Of a DNA stretch of 64,000 nt, positions 27,440-36,052 are shown piece by piece. The position numbers and the translations under genes are program-made. Origin of the DNA: CAZEVY01 sp964515555 (GTDB lineage: Bacteria > Acidobacteriota > Terriglobia > Bryobacterales > Bryobacteraceae); assembly GCA_964515555.1 (NCBI GenBank), contig CAZEVY010000017.1:13797-77796 (forward strand), read 5' to 3'. Below the pieces are notes generated by a model. That model was not told the DNA's origin and did not search any database. It saw only the letters and a list, made by a program, of their open reading frames with translations. Numbering within the stretch: position 1 is the first letter of the stretch; the number at the start of each line of letters is the position of its first letter.

Positions 27440-28881
27440 AGACTCCATCGATCGAACGGGACCTGTTCCGCGGCCTGGGCCGCCGCGATTTCCTGCGCGC
27501 CTCGGCGGGCGCGGCGCTGGCGGCGTTGCAGGGCGCGGCGTCGCGCCCGGTGTGGCCGCAGACGAAGATCGCCCCGCGCGCCGACACGCTGATTCTCCTG
27601 TGGATGGCGGGCGGCATGGCGCAGACCGAGACCTTCGACCCCAAGCGCTACACGCCCTACGAGGCGGGTCGCGAATCGAAGAGCGTGCTCTCGACGTTTC
27701 CGTCGATCGGCACCAAGGTCGACCACATCCGGATCTCGAAGGGTCTGGAGCGAATCGCCTCGGTGATGGATCGCGCGACGCTGATCCGCACTTACCAGGC
27801 GGGCGACCTCGGCTTCATCCTGCACGCGCGGCACCAGTATCACTGGCACACCGGCTATGCGCCGCCGCAGACGGTCGCCGCGCCGCACATCGGCTCGGTG
27901 ATTGCGCGCACGCTCGGTCCGAAGAACCCGGACGTGCCGGCGTTCCTCGACATCGGGCAGAACCTGGAGATCGGCGGCGAGAGCGACTCGCTGAAGGCCT
28001 TCCACACCGCGGGATTCCTGGGGTCGGAGTACGGACCGTTCTTCGTCACCGATCCCATGGAAGCGGCCGCCAGCGTCCGCCCTCCGGGAGGCATGAGCCC
28101 GGAGCGCTTCCGGGCGCGGCACGAAAACTACCGGCGATTGCTCGAAGCCAACCCGATTATGCGGGAGGGCGGCGGCCATCAGCAGGAGTCGCTGCTGCGC
28201 GCCACGGAGAACGCGCACCGGCTGCTGACGTCGCCGGCGGCCAAGGCGTTCGACCTCGCGAGCGAGCCGCGCGAATCGGCGGCGAAGTACGGCGACAGCC
28301 GCTTCGGCGCGGGCTGTTTGCTGGCCCGGCGGTTGACGGAGGCGGGCGCGCGCTTCATCGAGGTGACCACCGAGTACATCCCGTTCCGCTACTGGGACAC
28401 GCACGAGAACGGGCACACGCGCGCGGAAGCCATGAAGCGCGAGATCGACGGGCCGGTGGCGCAACTGGTGCTCGATCTCGAAGAGCGCGGACTGCTCGAC
28501 CGCACGCTGATCGTGCTGGCGAGCGAATTCGGGCGCGACATGATGGTGGAGGGCAAGCCCGACAAAACCGTGAAGGACCAGGTCAATCAGCAGCCCGATA
28601 TCATGACCGAACCGAAGCATTACGGGATGCACCGGCACTTCACCGAGGCCGGCTCGGTGCTGATGTTCGGCGGCGGCGTGAAGCGCGGCTGTCTCCACGG
28701 GACGACGGCGGACGAGCGGCCCTGCAAAGTGGTCGACAAGCCCGTGCGCATCGAGGATCTGCACGCGACCATCTATCACGCGCTCGGCATTCCGCCCGAC
28801 CTGGCCTACGAGGTCGAGCTGCGGCCGTTTCACGTGACCAGGGACGGGAAGGGCAAGCCGATCCTCGATCTGTTCGCGTAG
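27436..28881 (+). CDS. DUF1501 secreted protein (alkaline-phosphatase superfamily)
   Basis: The ATG overlaps the DUF1549 stop as ATGA. The 481-residue product begins GLGRRDFLRASAGAALAAL, a twin-arginine signal. The DUF1501 domain follows: LILLWMAGGMAQTETFDPK, ITYHAL-type C-terminal (LHATIYHALGIPPDLAYE) and TLIVLASEFGRD, resembling the metal site of alkaline-phosphatase/sulfatase-fold enzymes. It is likely a periplasmic or surface hydrolase working with its DUF1549/1553 partner. The pair is common in Planctomycetes and Acidobacteria. Substrate unknown. Confidence 0.9.
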   Translation: MKTPSIERDLFRGLGRRDFLRASAGAALAALQGAASRPVWPQTKIAPRADTLILLWMAGGMAQTETFDPKRYTPYEAGRESKSVLSTFPSIGTKVDHIRISKGLERIASVMDRATLIRTYQAGDLGFILHARHQYHWHTGYAPPQTVAAPHIGSVIARTLGPKNPDVPAFLDIGQNLEIGGESDSLKAFHTAGFLGSEYGPFFVTDPMEAAASVRPPGGMSPERFRARHENYRRLLEANPIMREGGGHQQESLLRATENAHRLLTSPAAKAFDLASEPRESAAKYGDSRFGAGCLLARRLTEAGARFIEVTTEYIPFRYWDTHENGHTRAEAMKREIDGPVAQLVLDLEERGLLDRTLIVLASEFGRDMMVEGKPDKTVKDQVNQQPDIMTEPKHYGMHRHFTEAGSVLMFGGGVKRGCLHGTTADERPCKVVDKPVRIEDLHATIYHALGIPPDLAYEVELRPFHVTRDGKGKPILDLFA

Positions 28882-28927
28882 TTCTGCGACGGTTCGAGGA
28901 ATTGAAGCAGCGCGCGGCGCGGTAGAG

Positions 28928-28933
28928 GATAAT
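28928..28933 (+). promoter_or_regulatory. -10 box (GATAAT) of the 28940 gene
   Basis: GATAAT lies exactly six bases before the ATG at 28940, with no Shine-Dalgarno, matching the leaderless arrangement repeated in this window. Confidence 0.5.
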
Positions 28934-28939
28934 CGAGGC

Positions 28940-29212
28940 ATGAGCGACCAGGAGCTCCAGGAACGGCTGGCCCGGCTCGACCGCGTCGACGGCGAGTTGG
29001 GCGACGCGGTGAAGGAACTGCGGCAATCGATCCTCATTATGGCGGAGGTGCAGCGCTTGCAGGCAGAGGCTCTTCAGGAGAACGAGCGCCGCGCCGCCGA
29101 GCACAAGGAACGGATGCGACACATCGAGATGAACCTGGCCGAGTTCACCGACAAGCTGAACGGGCTGATCGGCTACCTCGACAATTGGAGGCGCGAGCCG
29201 CCATCCGCGTAG
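28940..29212 (+). CDS. Small coiled-coil protein
   Basis: This 90-residue protein is almost entirely alpha-helical, with a continuous heptad pattern (LQERLARLDRVDGELGDAV, LQAEALQENERRAAEHKER, MNLAEFTDKLNGLIGYLDNW). It has no signal peptide or membrane segment. Similar small coiled-coil proteins are scattered through acidobacterial genomes; I know no function for them. It converges on the methyltransferase gene with one base between the ends. Confidence 0.7.
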   Translation: MSDQELQERLARLDRVDGELGDAVKELRQSILIMAEVQRLQAEALQENERRAAEHKERMRHIEMNLAEFTDKLNGLIGYLDNWRREPPSA

Positions 29213-29213
29213 C

Positions 29214-29897
29214 TCATTCCCTCCCGAGTTTCCACCGGATCTGCCGCACCATCCCCAGCCAGACCTCGGCGTCGGGCGGCGAGAGCTTCAGCCTCCGGAT
29301 CATCCTCCGCAGCTTCCGTTCCGTCGACGACGCGGTGCGTTCGTTGACATAACCCGCGAGCGTCAGCGCCTCCAGCCACGACGCCGTCAACCGCTCCAGC
29401 TCGACCGCCTTCGCCCGGCGCTCGCGCGATTTCGCCGGCGCCCGCGCGTCGCGCGTCAGCTCGTAGAGGCACACGGCGACCGCCTGCCCGAGGTTCATCG
29501 ATGTGGCCGTGGCGATGCGGATCAGCCAGTGGCAATGACTCAGGTCGTCGTTCGAGAGGCCGAACTTCTCGGAGCCGAACAGCAGCGCCACGCGCCCCGT
29601 TTCCCGGCGGATCAGCCGCGCACCGTATTCGAGGCGCCGCAGCTTGTGTTTCAGTTCGCGATGTCCGATCGAGGTGGTCCCGACCGCCAGCGCGCAGTCG
29701 TCGACTGCCTCGGCGACGGAATCATAGACCCGCGCCGCGCGCATCACCGCGCCGGCGCCGACCGCCGATCGGGCTTCGCGGAACGCAACCTCGTAGGGGC
29801 GGACCAGGCGCAGGTCGGAGAATCCGAAATTGACCATGGCGCGGGCGGCCGCGCCGATATTCAGCGGATTGCGCGGAGCGACGAGGACGACGGCTAG
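29214..29897 (-). CDS. SpoU/TrmH-superfamily RNA methyltransferase (TrmJ-like), start codon unclear
   Basis: The domain is a SAM-dependent 2'-O-ribose methyltransferase with a trefoil knot: AVVLVAPRNPLNIGAAARAM at the start, GRVALLFGSEKFGLSNDDLS in the middle, and IATATSMNLGQAVAVCLYEL as the knot loop, the order found in TrmJ (tRNA Cm32/Um32). A C-terminal helical extension follows. A GGAGGA Shine-Dalgarno lies at 29904-29909, and the codon six bases further on, where homologues start, is CTA, not ATG, GTG or TTG. No usable in-frame start exists between the korB stop and this point, so the start given is approximate. It follows korB on the same strand. Confidence 0.75.
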   Translation of the reverse strand, partial: LAVVLVAPRNPLNIGAAARAMVNFGFSDLRLVRPYEVAFREARSAVGAGAVMRAARVYDSVAEAVDDCALAVGTTSIGHRELKHKLRRLEYGARLIRRETGRVALLFGSEKFGLSNDDLSHCHWLIRIATATSMNLGQAVAVCLYELTRDARAPAKSRERRAKAVELERLTASWLEALTLAGYVNERTASSTERKLRRMIRRLKLSPPDAEVWLGMVRQIRWKLGRE

Positions 29898-29920
29898 CGA
29901 AGCTCCTCCTAGGCGAACTT

Positions 29921-30964
29921 CTATCGAAGTTCTTCCATCACCATCTCGAGCGCCGCGCGCGGGGGCCGCGTCAGCGACTCGGGCAGCGTCGCCAGCGGCG
30001 CGTCGTAGACGTTGAGCTGGTCGATGAGCGTCGGCCGGTCGGGATCCACGTAAATGATGCCGGTGACGACCTCCTCGGCCTCGGCGGACTCGTGCAGCAG
30101 CCGTATCGCGCCCATCTTGCTGGTGGGGTCGTGGTCGCGGCCGAGCTTGCGCAGGCGCACAACCGAGCCGTCGTGCAGCGTCACGTCCTGGGTGGCGCCC
30201 TCGGCGATCTCGACGCTGATGTCCTCGTAGTGCGGGATGTAGTCGAGCTCGTGGAGGGGCTCGTCGTGATCCTTCATGTAGGAGTAGCTCTTGGTGGAGC
30301 CTTCGTGGTCGTTGAAGGTCACGCAGGGCGAGATCACGTCGACCACCGAGAGGCCCTTGTGCGAGATGCAGGCCTTGAGGATCGCCTGGAGCTGCTTTTT
30401 GTCGCCGCTGAAGGAGCGCGCGATCAGCGTGGCGCCCATCTCGATGCCCATCAGGCAGCAGTCGATGGGCGGCTGCTCGTTCTTCGCCCCGGACTTCTGG
30501 GTGGAGCCGAGATCGGCGGTCGCCGAAAACTGGCCCTTGGTGAGCCCGTAGCAGCCGTTGTTCTCGATGATGTAGATCAGCGGCAGGTTGCGGCGCAACA
30601 GGTGGATGAACTGGCCGATCCCGATGGAGGCGGTATCGCCGTCGCCGGTGACGAGAATTCCCAGCAGCTTGTGATTCGCCAGCATCGCCCCGGTGGCGAG
30701 CGCCGGCGCGCGGCCGTGCACGCCGTTGAAGCCGTGCGACATGCTCAGGAAGTACGCCGGCGACTTCGACGAGCAGCCGATGCCGCTGAACTTGGCGACG
30801 TTCCACGGCTCCACGCCCATCTCGAAGAACACTTCGACGAGGCGCTCGGAAATCGAGTTGTGGCCGCAGCCGGCGCACAGGGTAGTCTTACCGCCCTTGT
30901 AGCCCACCACATCCAGCCCGATGCGGTTCAGCTTTTTCGGCGGCGGCGCGGCGGCGGTGCTCAT
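29921..30964 (-). CDS. korB: 2-oxoacid:ferredoxin oxidoreductase beta subunit
   Basis: This 347-residue protein is the thiamine-diphosphate-binding subunit of 2-oxoglutarate (or pyruvate) ferredoxin oxidoreductase. It shows TLCAGCGHNSISERLVEVF, the phosphate-binding loop GVHGRAPALATGAML, VTGDGDTASIGIGQF (the GDG-type ThDP motif) and IENNGCYGLTKGQ. The start ATG overlaps the korA stop by four bases (ATGA), so subunits are translated together. The complex oxidises a 2-oxoacid to acyl-CoA and reduces ferredoxin. The 2-oxoglutarate assignment follows the KorA-KorB sequence pattern but pyruvate cannot be excluded. Confidence 0.9.
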   Translation of the reverse strand: MSTAAAPPPKKLNRIGLDVVGYKGGKTTLCAGCGHNSISERLVEVFFEMGVEPWNVAKFSGIGCSSKSPAYFLSMSHGFNGVHGRAPALATGAMLANHKLLGILVTGDGDTASIGIGQFIHLLRRNLPLIYIIENNGCYGLTKGQFSATADLGSTQKSGAKNEQPPIDCCLMGIEMGATLIARSFSGDKKQLQAILKACISHKGLSVVDVISPCVTFNDHEGSTKSYSYMKDHDEPLHELDYIPHYEDISVEIAEGATQDVTLHDGSVVRLRKLGRDHDPTSKMGAIRLLHESAEAEEVVTGIIYVDPDRPTLIDQLNVYDAPLATLPESLTRPPRAALEMVMEELR

Positions 30965-32805
30965 ATGCCCTCCTGCATGACGATCTCGTCGGTCACGGTG
31001 CGCGCGTCCAGCGGCAGCCCGCCGTAGTAGCGCAGGCTGCGGAGCTTGGCGATCCGCGCGGCGTCGAGCTCCATTTTCATGAGCATCAGCATCTGCGCGT
31101 CGCGATTCTGCTCCACGACGTAGACGCGCTCGTGGCGGTCGATGAAATCGAGCACCTCGCGGCTGAACGGATAGCCGCGCAGCCGGAAGTAGCTGGTTGA
31201 GGCGCCGTACTCGCGCGTGAGCTGATCGCGGCTCTCCTGCACGGCGTAGAGCGACGTGCCGTAGCACAGCAGCCCGATCTTTGCCTTCTCGTTGATCTCG
31301 ATCTCGGGCGCGGGGACGGCGGTCCGCATGCCGTCGAACTTCTTCTTCAGGCGGTCGACGTTGCGCACGTAGTCGTCCGGGCGCTCGGTGTACTGCGCCT
31401 TCTCGTTGTGGCCGCTGCCGCGCGTGAAGTAGGCGGCCTGCGGGTGGTTGGTGCCCGGCAGCGTCCGGTAGCCGACGCCGTCGCCGTCCAGGTCGCGGTA
31501 GCGCTCGAAGCCGCCCAGCTTCTCGAGCTCTTCGGCCGAGAGCACCTTGCCGCGCCGGATGGGTTCCGCCGGATACGGGAACGGATCCGACATCCAGTTG
31601 TTCATGCCCAGGTCGAGATCGCTCATCACGAACACCGGCGTCTGGTAGCGCTCGGCGAGATCGAAGGCGTCCTGCGCCATGGTGAAGCACTCGATCATCG
31701 ATCCGGGGAACAGCATCGGATGATACGTGTCGCCGTGCGAGAGCAGCGCCGTGCTCAGGATGTCGCCCTGCATGGTGCGCGTGGGCAGTCCCGTGGAGGG
31801 GCCGACGCGCTGGATGTCGAAGATCACCGCCGGCACTTCGGCGTAGTAGCCCAGGCCGACGAACTCCGACATCAGCGAGACGCCCGGTCCCGCCGTCGAC
31901 GTCATCGACCGCGCGCCCGCCCAGGCGGCGCCGATCACCATGCCGACCGCGGCCAGCTCGTCCTCGGCCTGCACCACGGCGTAGGTGGCCTTGCCCGTCG
32001 CCTTGTCGATGCGCAGCCGCTTCAGGTATCCGATCATCGTCTCCACCAGCGACGACGACGGCGTGATCGGGTACCAGGTCACCACCGTGCAGCCGGCGAA
32101 GATGGCGCCGAGCGCGGCGGCGGCGTTGCCGTCGATGATGATCTTGCCGGCGGTCTGGTTCATGCGCTCGACGGCGCAGGGATCGGTCTTGACGAGCGTC
32201 TTGGCGGCCCACTCGTAGCCGGCCTGCACGGCGCCCCAGTTGAGCTCGGCGGCCTTGGCCTTGCGCGGACCGAACTGCTTGACGAGCGCCTGGCGGACCT
32301 CGTCGAGATCGAGCGAGAGCAGGTGCGCCAGCACGCCGTCGTAGATCATGTTGCGGACCAGCTTGCGGAGCTTGGCGTCGGGACACACGGGTGTGACGAG
32401 CTTGTCGAACGGCACCGGGTAAAAGTGCAGGTCGGACCGCAGCTCGTTGAGCTTGAGCTGCTCGTCGTAGACGACGGCGGCGCCGGCGTCGAGCGAAAGC
32501 ACGTCCTCGCGCGCCGTCTCCGGATTCATGGCGACAAGAAAGTCAATCTCCTTCTTGCGGCCGATCCAGCCGTACTTGCTGGCGCGGATGGTGAACCACG
32601 TCGGGAGTCCCTGGATGTTCGACGGGAACAGATTCTTGCCGGAGACGGGAACGCCCATCTGGAAGATGGTGCGCATGAGAACGGTGTTGGCCGTCTGGCT
32701 ACCGGACCCGTTGACAGTGGCTACCTGAATGGTGAAGTCGTTGATGATTCGTTGGTGGCTTTGCCGGTCTCTGGACGCGGCGGGGCTGGCTTCAAGTGTC
32801 GACAT
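30961..32805 (-). CDS. korA: 2-oxoacid:ferredoxin oxidoreductase alpha subunit with fused gamma domain
   Basis: A 614-residue protein. The N-terminal 190 residues are the gamma domain (VNGSGSQTANTVLMRTIFQMG, VSGKNLFPSNIQGLPTW); residues from about 205 are the pyrimidine-binding alpha domain (GNAAAALGAIFAGCTVVTWYPITPSSSL, EDELAAVGMVIGAAWAGARS, TSTAGPGVSLM). The C-terminal transketolase-like domain ends with VYVVEQNRDAQML. The alpha and gamma chains are separate proteins in archaea; the fused form is typical of many bacteria. It lies upstream of korB in an ATGA-coupled pair. A TATAAT box with a TTGCCA -35 lies on the minus strand upstream, giving a leader of about 44 bases. Confidence 0.92.
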   Translation of the reverse strand: MSTLEASPAASRDRQSHQRIINDFTIQVATVNGSGSQTANTVLMRTIFQMGVPVSGKNLFPSNIQGLPTWFTIRASKYGWIGRKKEIDFLVAMNPETAREDVLSLDAGAAVVYDEQLKLNELRSDLHFYPVPFDKLVTPVCPDAKLRKLVRNMIYDGVLAHLLSLDLDEVRQALVKQFGPRKAKAAELNWGAVQAGYEWAAKTLVKTDPCAVERMNQTAGKIIIDGNAAAALGAIFAGCTVVTWYPITPSSSLVETMIGYLKRLRIDKATGKATYAVVQAEDELAAVGMVIGAAWAGARSMTSTAGPGVSLMSEFVGLGYYAEVPAVIFDIQRVGPSTGLPTRTMQGDILSTALLSHGDTYHPMLFPGSMIECFTMAQDAFDLAERYQTPVFVMSDLDLGMNNWMSDPFPYPAEPIRRGKVLSAEELEKLGGFERYRDLDGDGVGYRTLPGTNHPQAAYFTRGSGHNEKAQYTERPDDYVRNVDRLKKKFDGMRTAVPAPEIEINEKAKIGLLCYGTSLYAVQESRDQLTREYGASTSYFRLRGYPFSREVLDFIDRHERVYVVEQNRDAQMLMLMKMELDAARIAKLRSLRYYGGLPLDARTVTDEIVMQEGI

Positions 32806-32855
32806 TGTTTTTCAGAATGATGAGGGTTGGATGAATGGGATGACCCACACCTTCA

Positions 32856-32886
32856 ATTATACGCGGGCGATGGGATTCCGTGGCAA
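32856..32886 (-). promoter_or_regulatory. korA promoter (TTGCCA-N19-TATAAT)
   Basis: On the minus strand TATAAT occupies 32856-32861 and TTGCCA 32881-32886, a 19-base spacing. It overlaps the ATG at 32880 that could otherwise start the divergent radical SAM gene, which supports the later GTG for that gene. Confidence 0.5.
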
Positions 32887-32918
32887 ATCGGGGCGCGCCG
32901 CCTCGTTACAATGAAGTC

Positions 32919-33764
32919 GTGTTCGCCGTCTTCGAGCAGCCCGCCAGGAGCATCCTCAGCCGCACCACGGGCTTCATCGCCGAGGCCGGATTCACGCACT
33001 CGCTGACGCCGGCGCGCAACTGCACTTACGGCTGCACCTACTGCTATGTGCCGACCATGCGCATCTACGGGGGCCTGAAACCGGCCGACTGGACGCACTG
33101 GGGCCAGTGGACCACCTTCAAGTCGAACGCCGCCGAATTGCTGGCGCACGAGTTGCGCCGCGACCAGGCCGTCTACTGCTCCCCGCTGGTCGACCCCTAC
33201 CAGCCCGCCGAATCCTCGCGCCGCCTCATGCCGGCGATCCTCGACGCCGTCGCCGCGCGCCCCCCGCGTGTGTTCGCGATCCAGACGCGCGGGCCGGGGA
33301 TAGTCGACGACATCGCGCGCCTCGAGGCGCTGGCCGCGCGCACCACATTGCGAGTCAGCTTCTCGCTGACCACCGACCGCGAGGATGTCCGCCGCTGGTA
33401 CGAGCCGCATTGCGCGCCGCTCGCCGAGAGACTCGAGGCGATCCGCCGCCTCCGCGCCGCCGGCATCGCGACCTTCGCCACGCTCGCGCCGCTGCTGCCC
33501 TGCAATCCCGAAGCGCTCGCCGGAGCCGCGCTCGAAGCCACGGGCCGCGACCTCATCGGCGATCCGTTCCACGTGCGCGCCGTCAAGCGCCACGGCGCCA
33601 CCACGCGCAAGGAGGCCGCCCGCATCAGCGCGCACCGTGGTTTCGCGGAGTGGCATGAGCCGCAATTCCAGGAAGAAGTGACCGCGCGCATTCGCGCCGT
33701 CGCCGAGACCGCGGGCCGGCGATTCGCCACAGGCCCGGCGGCGTTTCGATGGCTGGCCCAATGA
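32919..33764 (+). CDS. SPL-family radical SAM protein
   Basis: Radical SAM enzymes use a [4Fe-4S] cluster on CxxxCxxC to cleave S-adenosylmethionine; here the motif is RNCTYGCTYCYVP. The order of the remaining motifs (THWGQWTTFKSNAAELLAHE, YCSPLVDPYQPAE, FAIQTRGPGIVDDIA, RVSFSLTTDREDV, LLPCNPEALAG) is that of the spore-photoproduct-lyase-like family of non-spore-formers (Rv2578c type), function unproven. The GTG at 32919 was preferred because TACAAT lies six bases before it; an in-frame ATG at 32880 would give 13 more residues. The next gene overlaps its stop by four bases. Confidence 0.85.
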   Translation: MFAVFEQPARSILSRTTGFIAEAGFTHSLTPARNCTYGCTYCYVPTMRIYGGLKPADWTHWGQWTTFKSNAAELLAHELRRDQAVYCSPLVDPYQPAESSRRLMPAILDAVAARPPRVFAIQTRGPGIVDDIARLEALAARTTLRVSFSLTTDREDVRRWYEPHCAPLAERLEAIRRLRAAGIATFATLAPLLPCNPEALAGAALEATGRDLIGDPFHVRAVKRHGATTRKEAARISAHRGFAEWHEPQFQEEVTARIRAVAETAGRRFATGPAAFRWLAQ

Positions 33765-35293
33765 CGCCGCGTGTCGCGGCGGTCTTCGAGCGGCTGGGTC
33801 TCAAGGCCGTGAACTCCGGCGTCTCCTGGGGCGAGTGGATCGAGCGGCCCTCGGGCGGCGAGGCCGTCTCCGTGAACCCCGCCGACGGCACGGAGCTCGG
33901 CCGCGTGCTGCTGGCCTCGGAATCCGACTACGAGCGCGTCGTCGAGCGCGCCGCCACGGCGTTTACGTCCTGGCGCATGACGCCCGCCCCACGGCGCGGC
34001 GAGATCGTGCGGCGCATCGGCGAGGAGCTGCGCCGCCACAAGGACGACCTGGGCGCGCTGGTCACGCTCGAATCCGGCAAGATTCTCGCCGAAGGCCAGG
34101 GCGAAGTCCAGGAGATGATCGACATCGCCGATTTCGCCGCCGGTCTCTCGCGGCAGCTTTACGGCCTGACCATGCCGAGCGAGCGGCCCGGCCACCGCAT
34201 GTACGAGCAGTGGCATCCGCTGGGCGTCGCCGGCGTCATCACGGCCTTCAATTTTCCGGTCGCCGTGTGGGCCTGGAACGCGATGATCGCGGCGGTGTGC
34301 GGCGATTGCGTGGTCTGGAAGCCCTCGCCGCTGACGCCGCTGGCGGCGGTCGCCGTCCAGCACCTGTGCCATCGCGTGATGCGCGAGTTCGGCGTCGACG
34401 GCGTGTTCTGCCTGGTCTCGGGCGAAGCCGATCCGGTCGGCGCGCGGCTGGCCGCCGACCGCCGCGTCGCACTGGTCAGCGCCACCGGCTCGTGCGCGAT
34501 GGGCCGGCGCGTCGCCGAAGTGGTCGCGCGGCGCATGGGCCGCTCGATCCTCGAGCTCGGCGGCAACAACGGCGTCATCGTGATGAACGACGCCGACGCC
34601 GGCCTCGCCACGCGCGCGATCCTGTTCGGAGCGGTCGGCACGGCGGGACAGCGCTGCACCAGCATCCGCCGATTGTTCGTCCAGCGCGGCATCGCCGCGC
34701 AGATGACCGAGCGGCTCACTGCCGCCTACCGGCAGGTGCGCATCGGCGATCCCATGGATCCCGCGACACTGATGGGTCCGCTGATCCGGCGCGCGGCGGT
34801 CGACAACATGATGCGCGGACTGGAGCGCATTCGCGCCGAGGGCGGCGAGGTGATCTACGGCGGGCGCGCGGTCGACGGCGGCGGCGGATTCTTCGTCGAG
34901 CCGGCGATCGCGCGGTCGCGCGCCGATATGCCCGTCGTCGCCGAGGAGATCTTCGCGCCCATACTGCACGTCATGGTGTTCGACACACTCGACGAGGCCG
35001 TCGCCGCGCACAACGGCGTGCCGCAGGGGCTGTCGTCGGCGATCTTCACCTCGTCGCTGGCCCCCGCCGAGACGTTCCTCAGCGCGCGCGGCAGCGACTG
35101 CGGTATCGCCAACGTGAACATCGGCACCAGCGGCGCGGAGATCGGCGGGGCGTTCGGCGGCGAGAAGGAGACGGGCGGCGGCCGCGAGGCCGGCAGCGAC
35201 TCCTGGAAAGCCTACATGCGGCGCCAGACGGTGACCGTGAACTGGTCGGGCGAACTGCCGCTGGCGCAGGGCATCCGTTTCGGAGAGAACTGA
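33761..35293 (+). CDS. ALDH7-type aldehyde dehydrogenase (aminoadipate semialdehyde dehydrogenase-like)
   Basis: A 510-residue NAD(P)-dependent aldehyde dehydrogenase. It has ITAFNFPVAVWAWN, VWKPSPLTPL, ATGSCAMGRRVAEVVA (cofactor fold), LELGGNNGVIV with the general-base Glu, and VGTAGQRCTSIRR with the catalytic Cys. The C-terminal NIGTSGAEIGGAFGGEKETGGGREAGSDSW block is diagnostic of the ALDH7 branch, which oxidises alpha-aminoadipic semialdehyde in lysine catabolism. The ATG at 33761 overlaps the upstream stop as ATGA; an ATG at 33749 is the alternative. No other lysine-degradation gene is adjacent, so the pathway role is inferred from family. Confidence 0.9.
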   Translation: MTPRVAAVFERLGLKAVNSGVSWGEWIERPSGGEAVSVNPADGTELGRVLLASESDYERVVERAATAFTSWRMTPAPRRGEIVRRIGEELRRHKDDLGALVTLESGKILAEGQGEVQEMIDIADFAAGLSRQLYGLTMPSERPGHRMYEQWHPLGVAGVITAFNFPVAVWAWNAMIAAVCGDCVVWKPSPLTPLAAVAVQHLCHRVMREFGVDGVFCLVSGEADPVGARLAADRRVALVSATGSCAMGRRVAEVVARRMGRSILELGGNNGVIVMNDADAGLATRAILFGAVGTAGQRCTSIRRLFVQRGIAAQMTERLTAAYRQVRIGDPMDPATLMGPLIRRAAVDNMMRGLERIRAEGGEVIYGGRAVDGGGGFFVEPAIARSRADMPVVAEEIFAPILHVMVFDTLDEAVAAHNGVPQGLSSAIFTSSLAPAETFLSARGSDCGIANVNIGTSGAEIGGAFGGEKETGGGREAGSDSWKAYMRRQTVTVNWSGELPLAQGIRFGEN

Positions 35294-36052
35294 TTGGCCA
35301 TCTACACCTGCTACGACATGGTCCGCGACTGCCCGGCCGGCGCCGCCGCCGGCTGGACGCACCTCGTGACGACGTTCGTGCCCGCGCTGCGCGACATGGC
35401 GCACCACTATGGCATGGGCGACGGTGCGCTCGACCGGCTCCCGGAGTGGCTGCGGACCGCGGACGTGTGGTCGGCCGAGTCGCTCATCGGCGAGCGCGAT
35501 TTTCTCACGCGCCTGCGGCCGTTGGTGGCGGAGCCGGCGGCGCAAGGCGGCGAGTTAACGCTCGACGCCGTGGCGGAAGCCTTCGAGCCGCTCACGCTGA
35601 CCGAGCGCCAGGTCGTGTGGCTCGAAGCCATGCGGTACGACGCGGAGAAGGCCGCCGTGCTCATGCGCATCTCGCCGGAGTCCGCGCGCGGGATTCGGGA
35701 GCGCGCCGGGGAACTGCTGCGCGGGAAGCTCGACTCCTGGCGCGAGGGCATGCTCGCGCGCCACGGAGCGGCGCTTCAGGCCGAGGCGCAGGCGGCGGTC
35801 CCGGAGCATCCGGTCGGCGTGCGCGATTTTCTCGACATCATCGACGGTCGCGCCACGTGGTCCTTCCGGCGCGGCGTCGAGGTGAAGCTGGCGGAGGCGT
35901 GGCACGAGATCGACCGTTTCTGCCGGCTGCGCGAGGCCGATCAGTTCCTGCGCGCGGCCAAGCCGCTGAGCGACGCCGAGACGGCCGACTGGCTGGCAAA
36001 GTTCGGCGTGGTCCCGGCGAAGCCTCCGCTGTGGAAGCGCGTCTTCTCTTAA
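35294..36052 (+). CDS. Uncharacterised protein with sigma-region-4-like helix-turn-helix
   Basis: The 252-residue frame starts at a TTG directly after the ALDH7 stop. Residues around 95-150 (LTLTERQVVWLEAMRYDAEKA, AVLMRISPESARGIRERAGELL) read like a sigma70 region 4 or similar helix-turn-helix: a TERQ start, then a turn, then a recognition helix. The rest is helical, Trp- and Arg-rich and unrecognised, and no region 2 is seen, so it is not a complete sigma factor. A DNA-binding or protein-interaction adaptor is the most that can be said. It converges on the deacetylase gene with four bases of overlap. Confidence 0.65.
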   Translation: MAIYTCYDMVRDCPAGAAAGWTHLVTTFVPALRDMAHHYGMGDGALDRLPEWLRTADVWSAESLIGERDFLTRLRPLVAEPAAQGGELTLDAVAEAFEPLTLTERQVVWLEAMRYDAEKAAVLMRISPESARGIRERAGELLRGKLDSWREGMLARHGAALQAEAQAAVPEHPVGVRDFLDIIDGRATWSFRRGVEVKLAEAWHEIDRFCRLREADQFLRAAKPLSDAETADWLAKFGVVPAKPPLWKRVFS

